Shown: piece by piece, positions 10,301-18,943 of the stretch | Numbering within the stretch: position 1 is the first letter of the stretch | Layout: every line of letters starts with the position of its first letter | Origin: DASQZK01 sp963732905 | GTDB taxonomy: Bacteria > Bacteroidota > Bacteroidia > Bacteroidales > GCA-2748055 | Length of the DNA stretch: 64,000 bases | Reading direction: 5' to 3' | Assembly: GCA_963732905.1 (NCBI GenBank) | Contig: CAVTBM010000008.1 | Location: forward strand, 682,001-746,000 | Position numbers and translations under genes: made by a program | The notes under the pieces: generated by a model | The model's database searches: none | What the model was told of the DNA's origin: nothing | Seen by the model: only the letters and a program-made list of their open reading frames with translations

Positions 10301-11727
10301 TAGACAGTGCTTGCATCCCCGTTATTGTTTATAGCACCACCATTATCAGCCATGGTAACGGTTATCGTTGCATTACCAGTCTGACCCGGCACAGGAGTAT
10401 ACATAAGTTCTCCCGTGGATCCCGATGTGTAAGAAATGGTCGGATCGGGAATGAGGGAAGGGTTTGAACTGGCAGCTGTGATAATGACGGTTTGTTCTTT
10501 ATCCGGATCCCCATCAGTGATATCCTTTAATTCAACTGTCTGTTCATCGGCATCCTCTAAAATAGACATATCCTGCAACTTCATCATGGCAGGGGGTTTG
10601 TTGACATCTTCAAACACTGAAACCTGAAAAGTCATTGTATGTGTGTCGATTCCGCCTGCCACAGTTCCACCATCATCCATAACTGTGACGGTAACGGTTG
10701 CCGTTCCTGACTGTCCTAGTGGTGGGGAACAAGTCAGGGTAGCTGTAAAATCGCTATTGTCATACATAACAACCGGATCTGGCAGTAATCCGACATCAGA
10801 ACTGGTGGCCGTAATCGTTAATGCCTGGCTGGCATTGGGATCTCCGTCTCCCGGCCCGGTTAGTATAATGTCTGTGGACTCGCCTGCCTTGATGTTCTGA
10901 TCAGCGGCCTGGTCAATTACGGGTTCCATATTCTTCTCAACCGTAACATTGAAGGTCATGACATTATCCGATGGTGCATTCCCAGAAACGACCACAGAAA
11001 CAACGGATGTGCCTGCCTGGTCCGCAACAGGGGTGTAGGTTAGTGTACCTTCGCCGGTTGCCGGATCAAAGGAAACAGCCGGGTCGGGGATAAGACCGGT
11101 ATTGGAGCTCGATGCAGTCACCGTCAGCGTAGCTGCACCCGTCATCAGATCTACAACACCATGGAATGGCACGGTTACCATGCCTGAATTGATAGGGTGG
11201 AACTGATCTTCGATCCTTGAAATTTTCGGCATGATGCTGGCATCACCGCCAATTTTGAGGTCCTCAAAGTAGGCGGTTGAATTACAGCCCATAGCGCCTG
11301 CCGGATTAAAAACGAAATTCAGGAGGCTGGCAGCTTGCAGATCTGCAGCTGCAGCACCGGAGAAATCGAATACATATTCCGTGTAACCGTCAGAATGAAT
11401 AATCTCCTGGTAGTTTCCACCATTGCCATAAGACTGGTCTGAATTAATGAAAAAATTCAGGTTGAAATCGATATTCGTTTTCACTTTCAGACTCACATAT
11501 GGATTTGCCGAAATATCGGTGGCCGGAAAAGTGAATGTGAAACTGTTCCAGGTCGATGTTTTATGTGCAGCTATCTTCAGTTCACTGCCCGTATTTGTAA
11601 GGGTATAATCTGGTGATGCACCCCATCCGGAGAGATCACCATCGTCAAAATTCTCCGTGAAGCCCTGGCCAAAAAGCCCGATGGACAGGAGTGTTGACAT
11701 TAGTAATGAGGTAAAGAGACCTTTCAT
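7306..11727 (-). CDS. Modular GH30 glycoside hydrolase with cadherin-like repeats and T9SS sorting domain
   Basis: This 1473-residue secreted protein has a signal peptide (residues 1-20), a jelly-roll-like binding domain (about 24-160), three cadherin/Ig-like repeats (165-490), a second jelly-roll-like domain (490-655), another repeat, a GH30 catalytic domain with its beta-sandwich (about 757-1180), two more repeats and a T9SS C-terminal sorting domain (about 1390-1473, containing RIYPNPAADVLNIDL and ending GMYILMLKN...FVIE). The GH30 acid/base is Glu915 in IGLQNEP and the nucleophile Glu1024 in WMTETSGH. GH30 enzymes include glucuronoxylanases and beta-glucosidases/fucosidases. The clan is clear, but I cannot set the subfamily. 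The six repeats share the pattern ITASSSN..L(I/V)PDP.ISY. The protein is probably displayed on the cell surface and has its own terminator at 7195-7232. Confidence 0.9.
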   Translation of the reverse strand: MKGLFTSLLMSTLLSIGLFGQGFTENFDDGDLSGWGASPDYTLTNTGSELKIAAHKTSTWNSFTFTFPATDISANPYVSLKVKTNIDFNLNFFINSDQSYGNGGNYQEIIHSDGYTEYVFDFSGAAAADLQAASLLNFVFNPAGAMGCNSTAYFEDLKIGGDASIMPKISRIEDQFHPINSGMVTVPFHGVVDLMTGAATLTVTASSSNTGLIPDPAVSFDPATGEGTLTYTPVADQAGTSVVSVVVSGNAPSDNVMTFNVTVEKNMEPVIDQAADQNIKAGESTDIILTGPGDGDPNASQALTITATSSDVGLLPDPVVMYDNSDFTATLTCSPPLGQSGTATVTVTVMDDGGTVAGGIDTHTMTFQVSVFEDVNKPPAMMKLQDMSILEDADEQTVELKDITDGDPDKEQTVIITAASSNPSLIPDPTISYTSGSTGELMYTPVPGQTGNATITVTMADNGGAINNNGDASTVYTFDIDVRIKPITGWEDDFNDGILGPQWPADWGDPGENTHKCTEADGVMQIQIDKTRTNNKWAGLWFNIPEELDLSKSPYISITMKTDHPGTQMLIFLWDANDHYNTAKTIRQTVTGEYVEYFFDYSDPSFQLQSDGTPLDMTRIKALLINFDPGGASPLFQGSFFFDDFRVGDKAHRAPVTPDVTMNNIPDFAISEGAGMQTVTLSGLSDGGDGSNPVTVTASSNNPDLVPNPVVSAVTGKNATLTFTPGMGTGTAKITVTASAAGSNPVSKTFTVSVVHIDGITASEVTIDMSTEYQVIDGFGAFMGSGDTSPDTIISLASDIGMSMARFGVIGGGFEEINDNSDPYVTDLDAYNANALSLENMRRLAPFVDKFIVTFWSPAGWMKKNKWENGVEGYATDNKLEPRYYEEYAEEVVALCKIVKRETGKDIYAIGLQNEPQFNEPYPSCQVDWNEYRDIINVVGPRLVAEGLDVKLFWAEALPAQGSINNYIDAVKNDATAYQYADIVAIHNYDADGASVGGAGCSQWQSIYSRAQTPPGVYKTWMTETSGHPDSWSGAMTLAGNIFNALDCGSASAWVFWSFAVSEGSPEYGLVVSNRPSSRYYVSKQYYKFIRPGYVRVGANSDGVPTLAFRSANSDTLSVVLFNNTDQPQTIEIKGKGLPSNWDSYTTSNSRNCEKGEGVGPDGLIILPPSSITTLVADNSNPAPNIDPVANLTVDNNAGEQVLTLTGIDDGEGFAQNIAITASSSNTDLVPDPVISYTQGESTATLTFTPASGMTGNAVITIGLTDDGEPVGENSEQFKITVTSNPAPRIDAVEDVSVDKNSGLQTINLTGIDDGVGHVQNLTITAASDNTGLIPDPEISYTQGQSTATLSYTPVTDMTGDAGITLTVTDDGTPEATTEIQFNISVIETGVPKYQKETRIYPNPAADVLNIDLNGQQFDRLVVTDLTGRIVLNKSMKNVHSIYKLDVTGIEKGMYILMLKNSKESLTLRFVIE

Positions 11728-12161
11728 GTGATAAGAATTTAGTTAGTACTGGTTAATTTAAAGCTAAAGTTTCTGCTTGATGAAGAATACTAAAAGTAAG
11801 GTTTTTTTATAAATTTTCAGAATGATTTGTCAAAAGAACACAAGTTTTGTTAGTTCCCAAACTTAGGATTCATTCATATCGTTTTCAATATGACCCGACT
11901 GACATCCTGAAGGTAAAATCAGGCAGAGAGTCCGGGAGTCCAGAAATTCATATTGCCATCCTTAAAAGTGCCATAATAATAAACCATTAGGCCCAACTGG
12001 CTGTTTCTAATCTGAAACTGCGGGATGAGACTACGGGATGAACACGGCAAAAAACCTTGCGGTCTCATTCACCAGAGCAACAACAATATCCAGGTCAGTC
12101 CTTACAGGTCACAATAACCAAATGCACTGACATTGTGGATTTACAGCAAAACAGATTTGTC
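11728..12161. other. Divergent intergenic region between GH30 and VOC genes
   Basis: The 434-base region separates a minus-strand and a plus-strand gene and should hold both promoters. The 100 bases next to the GH30 start are AT-rich. An in-frame extension of the VOC gene back to 12057 is open but shows no family similarity. A short direct repeat, CGGGATGA, occurs twice near 12022-12043. No well-formed -7/-33 pair or operator was recognised. Confidence 0.4.
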
Positions 12162-12590
12162 ATGAAAGCAGAGAACAATAATCCTCAGACAGCCAATGCG
12201 GGTGGTTCAAAGATGGTCAGTGTCAGGTATATCGTGAATGACGTAGGAGAAGCCATACGGTTTTACAGTGAAATGCTTGGTTTTGAGATTGTCATGCATC
12301 CGGCGGAGGAATTCGCCATCCTCTCAAAAGATCAGCTCATCCTGCTTCTCAGCAAGCCTGGTAACCGTGGCGGAGGTGGGCAGGATATGGCTGATGGCAC
12401 AAGTCAGGAAGCAGGGGGCTGGAACCGTTTTGAAATTGTGGTGCAGGATCTGGACGTTGAGGTTGAAAAACTAAAGAAAGCCGGCTGCCGGTTCAGGAAT
12501 GATATTATTAGCGGCGTGGGCGGCAGACAAATTTTACTCCAGGATCCTTCGGGAAACCTGGTGGAGTTGTTTCAATATTTCAAATCCTGA
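12162..12590 (+). CDS. VOC (glyoxalase/bleomycin resistance) superfamily protein
   Basis: From the ATG at 12162 the protein has about 142 residues with one complete VOC fold. The first half contains VRYIVNDVGEAIRFYSEMLGFEI and the second NRFEIVVQDLDVEVEKLKKAG, ending ILLQDPSGNLVELFQ with the conserved metal-site glutamate. VOC proteins bind a divalent metal and act as lyases, isomerases, dioxygenases or drug-binding proteins; no substrate can be deduced. I preferred the ATG at 12162 over the upstream start at 12057 because the extra residues are low in similarity to any VOC protein and the length becomes typical. The following GH89 gene is separated by 123 bases. Confidence 0.85.
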   Translation: MKAENNNPQTANAGGSKMVSVRYIVNDVGEAIRFYSEMLGFEIVMHPAEEFAILSKDQLILLLSKPGNRGGGGQDMADGTSQEAGGWNRFEIVVQDLDVEVEKLKKAGCRFRNDIISGVGGRQILLQDPSGNLVELFQYFKS

Positions 12591-12713
12591 GAGTCTGCAC
12601 CAGTCCTTCCAGTTTTAAAGGCCCGGCTTTCCTGTCAAATAATTTTTTGATAGCTTTAAACCCCGTTTCAGCCTTTGCAATTCATCATATCTCAATGATA
12701 ACCTTCCCCTGAT

Positions 12714-14876
12714 ATGAAAAAGATAATATACCTGTTGGCCTTCATATCCCTGATACCTGGATCATGTAAAACTGAAAAAGAGAAAGCGTATTTCCCGGGT
12801 ATATCCGGATTGATTCACCGTGTGGTTCCCCGGCTGGAAGGCCGGGTAGTCATTGACTCCATTGCTCCGGACAATGGAAAGGATGTTTTTGAGATCAGTT
12901 CACATGCGAACAAGATCATTCTTGCGGGTTCCTCTCCGGTTGCGGTCGCTTCGGCTCTGAACTGGTATCTGAAATATACCTGTCATTGCCAGTTTTCGCA
13001 GGCCGGACAAAATCTTGAGCTTCCGGAACCCCTTCCCATGGTAGAAGAAAAGGTTCGTATTTCCTCCCCGTATAAGTACCGTTACTTCCTGAATTACTGC
13101 ACTTTTGATTACACCATGGCCTTCTGGGGCTGGGATCAGTGGCAGCGGGAACTCGACTGGATGGCAATGCAGGGAATCAACCTGGTGTTGGCCATAAACG
13201 GCACGGAAGAAGTATGGCAAAACGTCATGAAACGATTGAATTTCACTGACAATGAGATTTCAGATTTTATCTGCGGACCGGCATACCAGGCCTGGTGGCT
13301 TATGGATAACCTCGAAGGCTGGGGCGGACCGGTTTCCCGGGAATGGATCGAAAGCCGCACCCTTCTGCAGAAGAAAATCCTCGCTTACATGAAGGATATG
13401 GAAATGCAGCCTGTATTACAGGGGTTCTATGGCATGGTGCCGACAACGCTGAAAAGGAAGTTCCCAAAGGCAGATATCCGGCCCACGGGCGAGTGGTGCC
13501 AGTTTACCAGGCCTGATTTCGTTGTGCCCACGGATACCTCATTTCAATATTTTGCCGGCATTTATTACAAGGAACTTGAAAAACTCTACGGTAAAGCTCT
13601 CTTCTACGGTGGCGACCCGTTTCATGAAGGCACCATCCTGAACGTGGATCTGCCGGACTGTGGCCGGACCATTCAGCAGTCTATGCAAAACGCCTCCCCT
13701 GGTTCAACCTGGGTTTTGCAGGGTTGGATCGACAATCCTTCGCCTAAGTTACTCCAGGGCGTTGATACAGCTCATACCATGGTGATCGACCTTTTCTGTG
13801 AGAGCGATGAAGCCTGGAAAACCCGTCATGGCTTTGAGGGTTGTAGGTGGCTGTACTGTACCATTGATAATTTCGGTGGCAGGACAGGCCTCTACGGCAA
13901 AATCGATTCCACCACCCGGTATCTTGGAGAGGCCCGGAAAAGTGACTACGGTAAACAACTTGAAGGCATGGGCATCATCCCCGAAGGCATCAACCTGGAC
14001 CCTTTCATTTTTGATTATATTTTTGAACTGGGATGGCACGATCAGCTTCCCGTGCCAGAGAAATGGGCTGAAGAATACCCGGTATTCCGTTACGGAAAAG
14101 ACCTTCCGGCTGCCTGTGAAGCCTGGAAAATCTTATCCAGGAGTGTATACAATATCCCGATGCACAGTGATGAACCCCAGGATGTGATCTGTTCCCGCCC
14201 GACTCTGAAATGGACAAGTTCGGCGCCATGGGGTGCCGGACCAATTAAGTATAAACAGGCAGACCTGGAAGATGCATGCACCAAGCTGCTGAGTTGTGCC
14301 GGTGAGTTGAAGGAAAAAGATTCCTACCGGTACGATGCTGTCGATATGGTGCGTCAATACCTGATGGGTGTCTCCGAAGAGGAATATCATCACATGATCA
14401 ACGCCTACGATTCTAAAAATAAAGATGATTTTGAAACCGCCTCACAGAAATTTCTGAACCTGATTCAGGATATGGATACCCTGGTGTCAACCCGTAAGGA
14501 ATTCCTGCTCGGCCGCTGGATCAAGGAAGCCAGGGACATTGCCCCCACCGAAAACGAAAAGGATCTTTTTGAGCGGAATGCACGTATGCTTATCACCACA
14601 TGGGGATACGGCAAATCCCATGAAGTGCTGAATGATTACGCGCACCGGGAATGGGGCGGATTGCTGGGGACTTATTACTATGAGAGATGGCAGATGTTTG
14701 TGCATGACCTTAAAAACCGGCTGAGCGGGAAACCCGGTACGAATATCGACTATGCAAAATTTGAAGAAAACTGGACCAGGATGACCAATCCATACCCGGA
14801 CAAACCATCAGGAGATGCGGTCGAGGTGGCTGAGAAGATGTTCAGAAAGTATTCCATGTCCCGGAAGGGAGATTGA
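12714..14876 (+). CDS. Alpha-N-acetylglucosaminidase (GH89, NAGLU family)
   Basis: The 720-residue protein has a short lipoprotein-like leader (LLAFISLIPGSCKT) and the three-part architecture of GH89: an N-terminal domain, a (beta/alpha)8 barrel starting YRYFLNYCTFDYTMAFWGWD and containing the HEGWGG-equivalent DNLEGWGGPV, and a helical C-terminal domain. Catalytic glutamates align to Glu305 in GGDPFHEG and Glu424 in GIIPEGI (human NAGLU Glu316 and Glu446). The enzyme removes terminal alpha-linked N-acetylglucosamine from host-type glycans such as heparan sulfate or mucin, or from bacterial and algal glycans. It is the only gene in the region pointing to amino-sugar glycans rather than plant polysaccharide. 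It is followed by a methyltransferase after 38 bases. Confidence 0.92.
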   Translation: MKKIIYLLAFISLIPGSCKTEKEKAYFPGISGLIHRVVPRLEGRVVIDSIAPDNGKDVFEISSHANKIILAGSSPVAVASALNWYLKYTCHCQFSQAGQNLELPEPLPMVEEKVRISSPYKYRYFLNYCTFDYTMAFWGWDQWQRELDWMAMQGINLVLAINGTEEVWQNVMKRLNFTDNEISDFICGPAYQAWWLMDNLEGWGGPVSREWIESRTLLQKKILAYMKDMEMQPVLQGFYGMVPTTLKRKFPKADIRPTGEWCQFTRPDFVVPTDTSFQYFAGIYYKELEKLYGKALFYGGDPFHEGTILNVDLPDCGRTIQQSMQNASPGSTWVLQGWIDNPSPKLLQGVDTAHTMVIDLFCESDEAWKTRHGFEGCRWLYCTIDNFGGRTGLYGKIDSTTRYLGEARKSDYGKQLEGMGIIPEGINLDPFIFDYIFELGWHDQLPVPEKWAEEYPVFRYGKDLPAACEAWKILSRSVYNIPMHSDEPQDVICSRPTLKWTSSAPWGAGPIKYKQADLEDACTKLLSCAGELKEKDSYRYDAVDMVRQYLMGVSEEEYHHMINAYDSKNKDDFETASQKFLNLIQDMDTLVSTRKEFLLGRWIKEARDIAPTENEKDLFERNARMLITTWGYGKSHEVLNDYAHREWGGLLGTYYYERWQMFVHDLKNRLSGKPGTNIDYAKFEENWTRMTNPYPDKPSGDAVEVAEKMFRKYSMSRKGD

Positions 14877-14914
14877 TTATTTAGGGTAAGAACATAAAGC
14901 ACTGCCTGTCACAG

Positions 14915-15556
14915 ATGAATCAAAGAAGCAGCATTCTTTACTGGGAACATAAATTTGAATCTGAGAAAACCCTCTGGGGTTTTCAGCCTGCCGATTCCGC
15001 TATAATGGCGAGAGATCAATTTCTCAAATACGGTATCCGTAAAATATTGATCCCCGGTATTGGATACGGCCGTAATGCCATGGCTTTTTTAAACCATGGT
15101 TTTGACATCACCGGCATCGAAATTTCACAGGAAGCTATCCGTCTGGCCGGTGAAAACGGCATGGCTTTTACAATCCATTGTGGTTCTGTTGTGGATATGC
15201 CTTTTGATGACAACCGGTATGAAGGGATATTTTGTTATGCTTTGATACACCTTCTCAGCAGGAATGAACGGAAATTTTTCCTGCTGAACTGTTTTAACCA
15301 GCTGACTGAAGGTGGTTGGATGATCTTTACCATGGTGACAAAAACTTCCGAAATGTATGGGAACGGCCGCCTCCTTTCAAAAGACAGGTTTGAAATTTCA
15401 AAGGGGCTGAATGTTTTTTTCTTTGATGAGGATGCTGTCAGGCAGGAATTTGGTAAATTTGGTCTTGTGTCCTATAGTTTTATAGAAGAGCCGGTAAAAC
15501 ATATCAAAGATACTGATCCTCTTAAACTCATTTATGTACTATGCCGCAAAAGTTAA
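14915..15556 (+). CDS. Class I SAM-dependent methyltransferase
   Basis: The 213-residue protein has the Rossmann-type SAM-binding motif I ILIPGIGYGRNAMAFL (residues 44-59), the acidic end of strand 2 in ITGIEISQEAI, and motif II/III around GIFCYALIHLLSRNE. It resembles thiopurine/tellurite (TehB-like) and small-molecule methyltransferases. The substrate cannot be told from sequence. It overlaps the next VOC gene by 16 bases (15541-15556), which implies translational coupling in a small operon with that gene and the DUF3795 gene. Confidence 0.85.
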   Translation: MNQRSSILYWEHKFESEKTLWGFQPADSAIMARDQFLKYGIRKILIPGIGYGRNAMAFLNHGFDITGIEISQEAIRLAGENGMAFTIHCGSVVDMPFDDNRYEGIFCYALIHLLSRNERKFFLLNCFNQLTEGGWMIFTMVTKTSEMYGNGRLLSKDRFEISKGLNVFFFDEDAVRQEFGKFGLVSYSFIEEPVKHIKDTDPLKLIYVLCRKS

Positions 15557-15957
15557 ACAAATCCCTGTACAGGGCTGAGCAGGACCCTCCCCTTTCCATC
15601 GCGCAGTGGGGATGGAAATATCATCATACCGGTATTCCGACGTATGAAACCCGGCAAGGTGAACGTTATCTTCCGTCCATTCAATGTTTCGTATCCGGTT
15701 TTTACGATTCTCCTTTCGGCATTGAATGGATGCGTTTTGAAGAGGAAAGCCCTGTTCATCCCCTGGTCAAAGCTGTTCCTCATATCGCTTTCGAGGTGAA
15801 CGACCTGGATTTTGAACTTGCTCACCATGACCTTAATATCATCACTCCGCCGGTCTCCTCTGCGGCGGGTATAAGGGTAGCCATGATTGAGCATAACGGG
15901 GCACCGGTTGAATTGATTGAATTTAAAACCCCGCAGACAGGTGAAGCAATCTCCTGA
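15541..15957 (+). CDS. VOC superfamily protein (glyoxalase-like)
   Basis: The 138-residue protein carries YHHTGIPTYETRQGERYLPS at the front and PHIAFEVNDLDFELA plus GIRVAMIEHNGAPVELIEF at the back, the usual strand and ligand arrangement of a VOC fold. Both metal-type positions (His in HHTGIP, Glu in PVELIEF) are present. Function is unknown. Its start overlaps the methyltransferase stop and its end overlaps the DUF3795 start, so the three are probably translated from one message. Confidence 0.8.
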   Translation: MPQKLNKSLYRAEQDPPLSIAQWGWKYHHTGIPTYETRQGERYLPSIQCFVSGFYDSPFGIEWMRFEEESPVHPLVKAVPHIAFEVNDLDFELAHHDLNIITPPVSSAAGIRVAMIEHNGAPVELIEFKTPQTGEAIS

Positions 15958-16363
15958 AATCCCGGGAAATGATATACTGGCTCCATGCGGTATCAATTGC
16001 AGTCTCTGCATGGCCTATCTCAGGGAAAAAAATGTATGTACGGGTTGCCGGATGAATGGAGGTCACAAATCCAGGAGCTGTATGAGCTGTTCCATAAAAA
16101 ATTGTGAACTGTTAGCCGAAACAGTTTCAGGCTATTGTTATGAATGTGCGGAGTATCCATGCGACCGGTTAAAACGTCTCGGTAAAAGATACAAGATGAA
16201 ATATCATACGGATATATTTGCAAATTTCGATATGATAAGAGAATACGGTGTCGAACATCTTATCAGGCTGGACAGGGAAAAATGGCGGTGTCCTGATTGT
16301 GGAGGTACGGTCTGCATGCACCGGGGGTACTGTCTGAAATGCGGAGATAAAGCGAAATGCTGA
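15941..16363 (+). CDS. DUF3795 cysteine-rich protein
   Basis: The protein opens with the DUF3795 signature APCGINCSLCMAYLR and continues with several CxxC pairs (VCTGC, SCMSCSIKNC, YCYECAEYPC), then a zinc-ribbon-like tail CPDCGGTVCMH..YCLKC. The cysteine pattern indicates metal binding; the function of the family is unknown. No ATG exists upstream of the signature, so I use the GTG at 15941, which overlaps the stop of the VOC gene by 17 bases; a TTG at 15917 is an alternative. It is the last gene of the plus-strand group and converges on the GH88 gene 11 bases later. Confidence 0.8.
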   Translation: MKQSPEIPGNDILAPCGINCSLCMAYLREKNVCTGCRMNGGHKSRSCMSCSIKNCELLAETVSGYCYECAEYPCDRLKRLGKRYKMKYHTDIFANFDMIREYGVEHLIRLDREKWRCPDCGGTVCMHRGYCLKCGDKAKC

Positions 16364-16374
16364 ATTTTTCTGGC

Positions 16375-17568
16375 CTATTCCAGTCTTTCCTTCAAACGCA
16401 ACAGCGCCTCAACAAAATAATAATCGGCATAGGTCAGAGGCACATCCACCTCGCTGTTACCAGGCAGGGAACCAACACTGTGTTTCAGGATGAAATGACC
16501 ATTTTCACCTGATTTTGCCCGGTATTCGTCAGATCCTAGTGTGTGTAGGGTTGTTATAGCGCTGTTTACAAACAGGGTTGAATCGGCGGTACCGGCATAG
16601 GCCGACAGTTCGATGAGGGCGGAAGCCATGATGGCTCCTGCAGAAGCATCCCTGTAGGTATTGGGTATTGCCGGATCATTGAAATCCCAATATGGTACCA
16701 TGTCTTTGGGCATGTTTGGATTACCCAGCAGGAATTTTGCAATGTGAACAGCTTGACTAAGGTATGCAGTATCATGTGTTTCGCGGTAACCTACGGTATA
16801 CCCGTAGAGTCCCCAGGACTGGCCCCTGGACCATGCAGAGGAATCGGAGTATCCCTGAACGGTCTGTTTTCCGAGGACCCTGCCGGTAAGGGTATCGTAA
16901 TTAACCAGGTGCCAGGAGCTGTAATCCGGTCTGAAATGATTCGCCATGGTGGTGTTGCTGTGTCTGACACATATATTGTAAAAATCCTCATCCCCGGTGG
17001 CTTTGGCAGCCCAGTAGAGATATTCGAGATTCATCATATTGTCGATGATTACCGGGAATTCCCATTTATCATTATCCCATGACTTTATACAGCCTACTAC
17101 AGGGTTAAACCTGGTTGCCAGGCTACGGGCACCTGTTTCGAGAATGTCTTTATATTTTGGTTCTTCAGTAATACGATACGCATTACCAAAACTGCAATAC
17201 AGCTCAAAGCCCAAATCATGTGTGCCTTTATTGTTTTTCTCGGGTTCGATGAGCATGGTCCTGTCAGTAGCAATACTCCTCAGTGCTTCATCACCCGAAT
17301 ATTCATACAGGTACCACATGGTTCCGGGATAAAAACCGGAACACCACCATTTTACGCCGCTGGTAAGAAGATTTCCGTCTTTATCTGTTGTTCTGGGCAT
17401 TACCGAATCGGGAAGTGCTTCTTCCATGCCTTTGTACTGATCGATGGCGAAACTGAGCTGATCACCGATAAAGGACTTCAGTTCCCGTTCTTTTTTATCT
17501 GCGGGAGAACATGAGAAAATGAATATGCAAAGCGCACCGTACAAAACAAAGGGCTGGAATCTTTTCAT
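16375..17568 (-). CDS. GH88 unsaturated glucuronyl hydrolase lipoprotein
   Basis: From the ATG at 17568 the protein has 397 residues and begins with a lipoprotein signal (ALCIFIFSCS). It is a GH88 (alpha/alpha)6 barrel: WWCSGFYPGTMWYLYEYSGD near the start, THDLGFELYCSFGNAYR with the first catalytic Asp, and IIDNMMNLEYLYWAA with the second. Family members hydrate and cleave the 4,5-unsaturated uronic acid left by polysaccharide lyases from oligosaccharides. The open frame extends 72 codons upstream of this ATG into the end of the DUF2264 gene, but that part is only read-through. It is 25 bases downstream of the DUF2264 gene and surely co-transcribed. No lyase is in the window, so the substrate comes from elsewhere. 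Confidence 0.88.
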   Translation of the reverse strand: MKRFQPFVLYGALCIFIFSCSPADKKERELKSFIGDQLSFAIDQYKGMEEALPDSVMPRTTDKDGNLLTSGVKWWCSGFYPGTMWYLYEYSGDEALRSIATDRTMLIEPEKNNKGTHDLGFELYCSFGNAYRITEEPKYKDILETGARSLATRFNPVVGCIKSWDNDKWEFPVIIDNMMNLEYLYWAAKATGDEDFYNICVRHSNTTMANHFRPDYSSWHLVNYDTLTGRVLGKQTVQGYSDSSAWSRGQSWGLYGYTVGYRETHDTAYLSQAVHIAKFLLGNPNMPKDMVPYWDFNDPAIPNTYRDASAGAIMASALIELSAYAGTADSTLFVNSAITTLHTLGSDEYRAKSGENGHFILKHSVGSLPGNSEVDVPLTYADYYFVEALLRLKERLE

Positions 17569-17593
17569 GGTAATAGGCTTTTGGTTATGATAA

Positions 17594-18853
17594 TCAGATA
17601 GCATGATCAATAGGAAATGCCTGTCCTGACCAGGCTTTTCTGGAGGTCCAGTCGGTAAAGGGTGAAGTCCAGAAATCATGGTCGGCCGGTAGTCCGAGAG
17701 GTAACAACCCCTCAGTGCAGAGATAAAGGCTGCCGGTAGAAATATATGTCTCTCCAATCCCGGCCTGCGCACCGCAAAAGCCAATCTTCAGCCAACCCTG
17801 GTCATCGAAAGTGCCGGGCGCTTCAATCATACGATTGATTACAGCCGACATTGCCGACTTCACCTGTCCGAAAGACAGATGTTCCGGCAGGTTTTCCAGC
17901 AGGGTCATCTGTGCCAGATCCTGAAGTGCTCCGAAGCGATAGGCAATAGACCGGCCAAATGCCGGGAAGGTACCTTCCGGAGAGATCAGCCTTTCCTGTA
18001 CAGCAGCATACCTCCGGGCTCTTTCCAGGATCTGGTCATACCACTCTCGCTTTGCCTTGTCGTGTTTTACGAGTACAGCGCCCAGATCAACAAGCATTGG
18101 CTGTATTACATAAGAGTTATAGTAATCCCAGTGATATGATGAACCGTCGCCATACGTTCCGTCACCTACATACCATTCATTATGCTTATTGACGGCATAG
18201 CTGATCCTGACCATATCACCTTCATCATAAAATTCCATCAGTGCGGCCTCTACGAGTGCGGTGAAAAGCAACCAGTTGTTGTAAGGCGGATTGATAACCC
18301 GTGTTGACAGTAAAGCATTCCTAAGATTTACCCTGGTTTTTTCCGGCAAAGGATCGAACAGCACTTTCGGAGCCCTTAGCAGGCCCTGGGCCAGGAAGGC
18401 GGCATCGACCAGGGGCTGGCCACCCTGGGTGAAGTTCATAAAGTCTGGAGATGATGGATCTACGGCATGGTCAATAGCCTTATAGTAATCGTCCAGGATG
18501 GTTTTACGGAGATTTTGTTCAGCCTCCACTGCCATACCGTTACAGGCCAGCCAGGGCGCTATTCCGGCCATTAATCTTCCGAAGGCCTCAAGATGAGACA
18601 CCAGCCTGCGTGGTGTGTCATGTCCTTCCCTGGCTTCAACAGGCATATTCTCCCGGAGCGTGCCTGCTGCAAGATTGGTCAGAACAGGTTTCGCAATCCG
18701 TTCCAGCACACTAAGCCAGTAGTCCCGGCTCATCCCTTCACCAGGTTTCTGGAAGTTTCCGGCCAGGATTGCCGGTGAAGGTCTCATTCCTGCAGCTATA
18801 ACAGGAAAAATTCCTGCAAGAGGCAGGGATACGAGAAAATTCCTGCGTTTCAT
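17594..18853 (-). CDS. DUF2264 domain protein, exported
   Basis: The 419-residue protein starts KRRNFLVSLPLAGIFPVIAAG, an export signal of Tat/Sec type, then matches DUF2264 over nearly its whole length: YWLSVLERIAKPVL, LVSHLEAFGRLMAGIAPWL, NNWLLFTALVEAALM and GDGTYGDGSSYHWDYYNSYV. The family is a helical barrel that is frequently encoded beside GH88/GH105 uronide hydrolases in Bacteroidota polysaccharide loci and is presumed to be a glycan-active enzyme, without a proven reaction that I can cite. Here it is the first gene of a two-gene operon with GH88. Its start is divergent from the aldo/keto reductase with only 90 bases between. Confidence 0.85.
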   Translation of the reverse strand: MKRRNFLVSLPLAGIFPVIAAGMRPSPAILAGNFQKPGEGMSRDYWLSVLERIAKPVLTNLAAGTLRENMPVEAREGHDTPRRLVSHLEAFGRLMAGIAPWLACNGMAVEAEQNLRKTILDDYYKAIDHAVDPSSPDFMNFTQGGQPLVDAAFLAQGLLRAPKVLFDPLPEKTRVNLRNALLSTRVINPPYNNWLLFTALVEAALMEFYDEGDMVRISYAVNKHNEWYVGDGTYGDGSSYHWDYYNSYVIQPMLVDLGAVLVKHDKAKREWYDQILERARRYAAVQERLISPEGTFPAFGRSIAYRFGALQDLAQMTLLENLPEHLSFGQVKSAMSAVINRMIEAPGTFDDQGWLKIGFCGAQAGIGETYISTGSLYLCTEGLLPLGLPADHDFWTSPFTDWTSRKAWSGQAFPIDHAI

Positions 18854-18943
18854 TCGTAAAGATTTTTCCGAAAAATACTAAAAAAATTGTCGATTCAGGC
18901 CGAATTTCTTAACATTGTTACCCGAACAAAAACGACATAAGCC

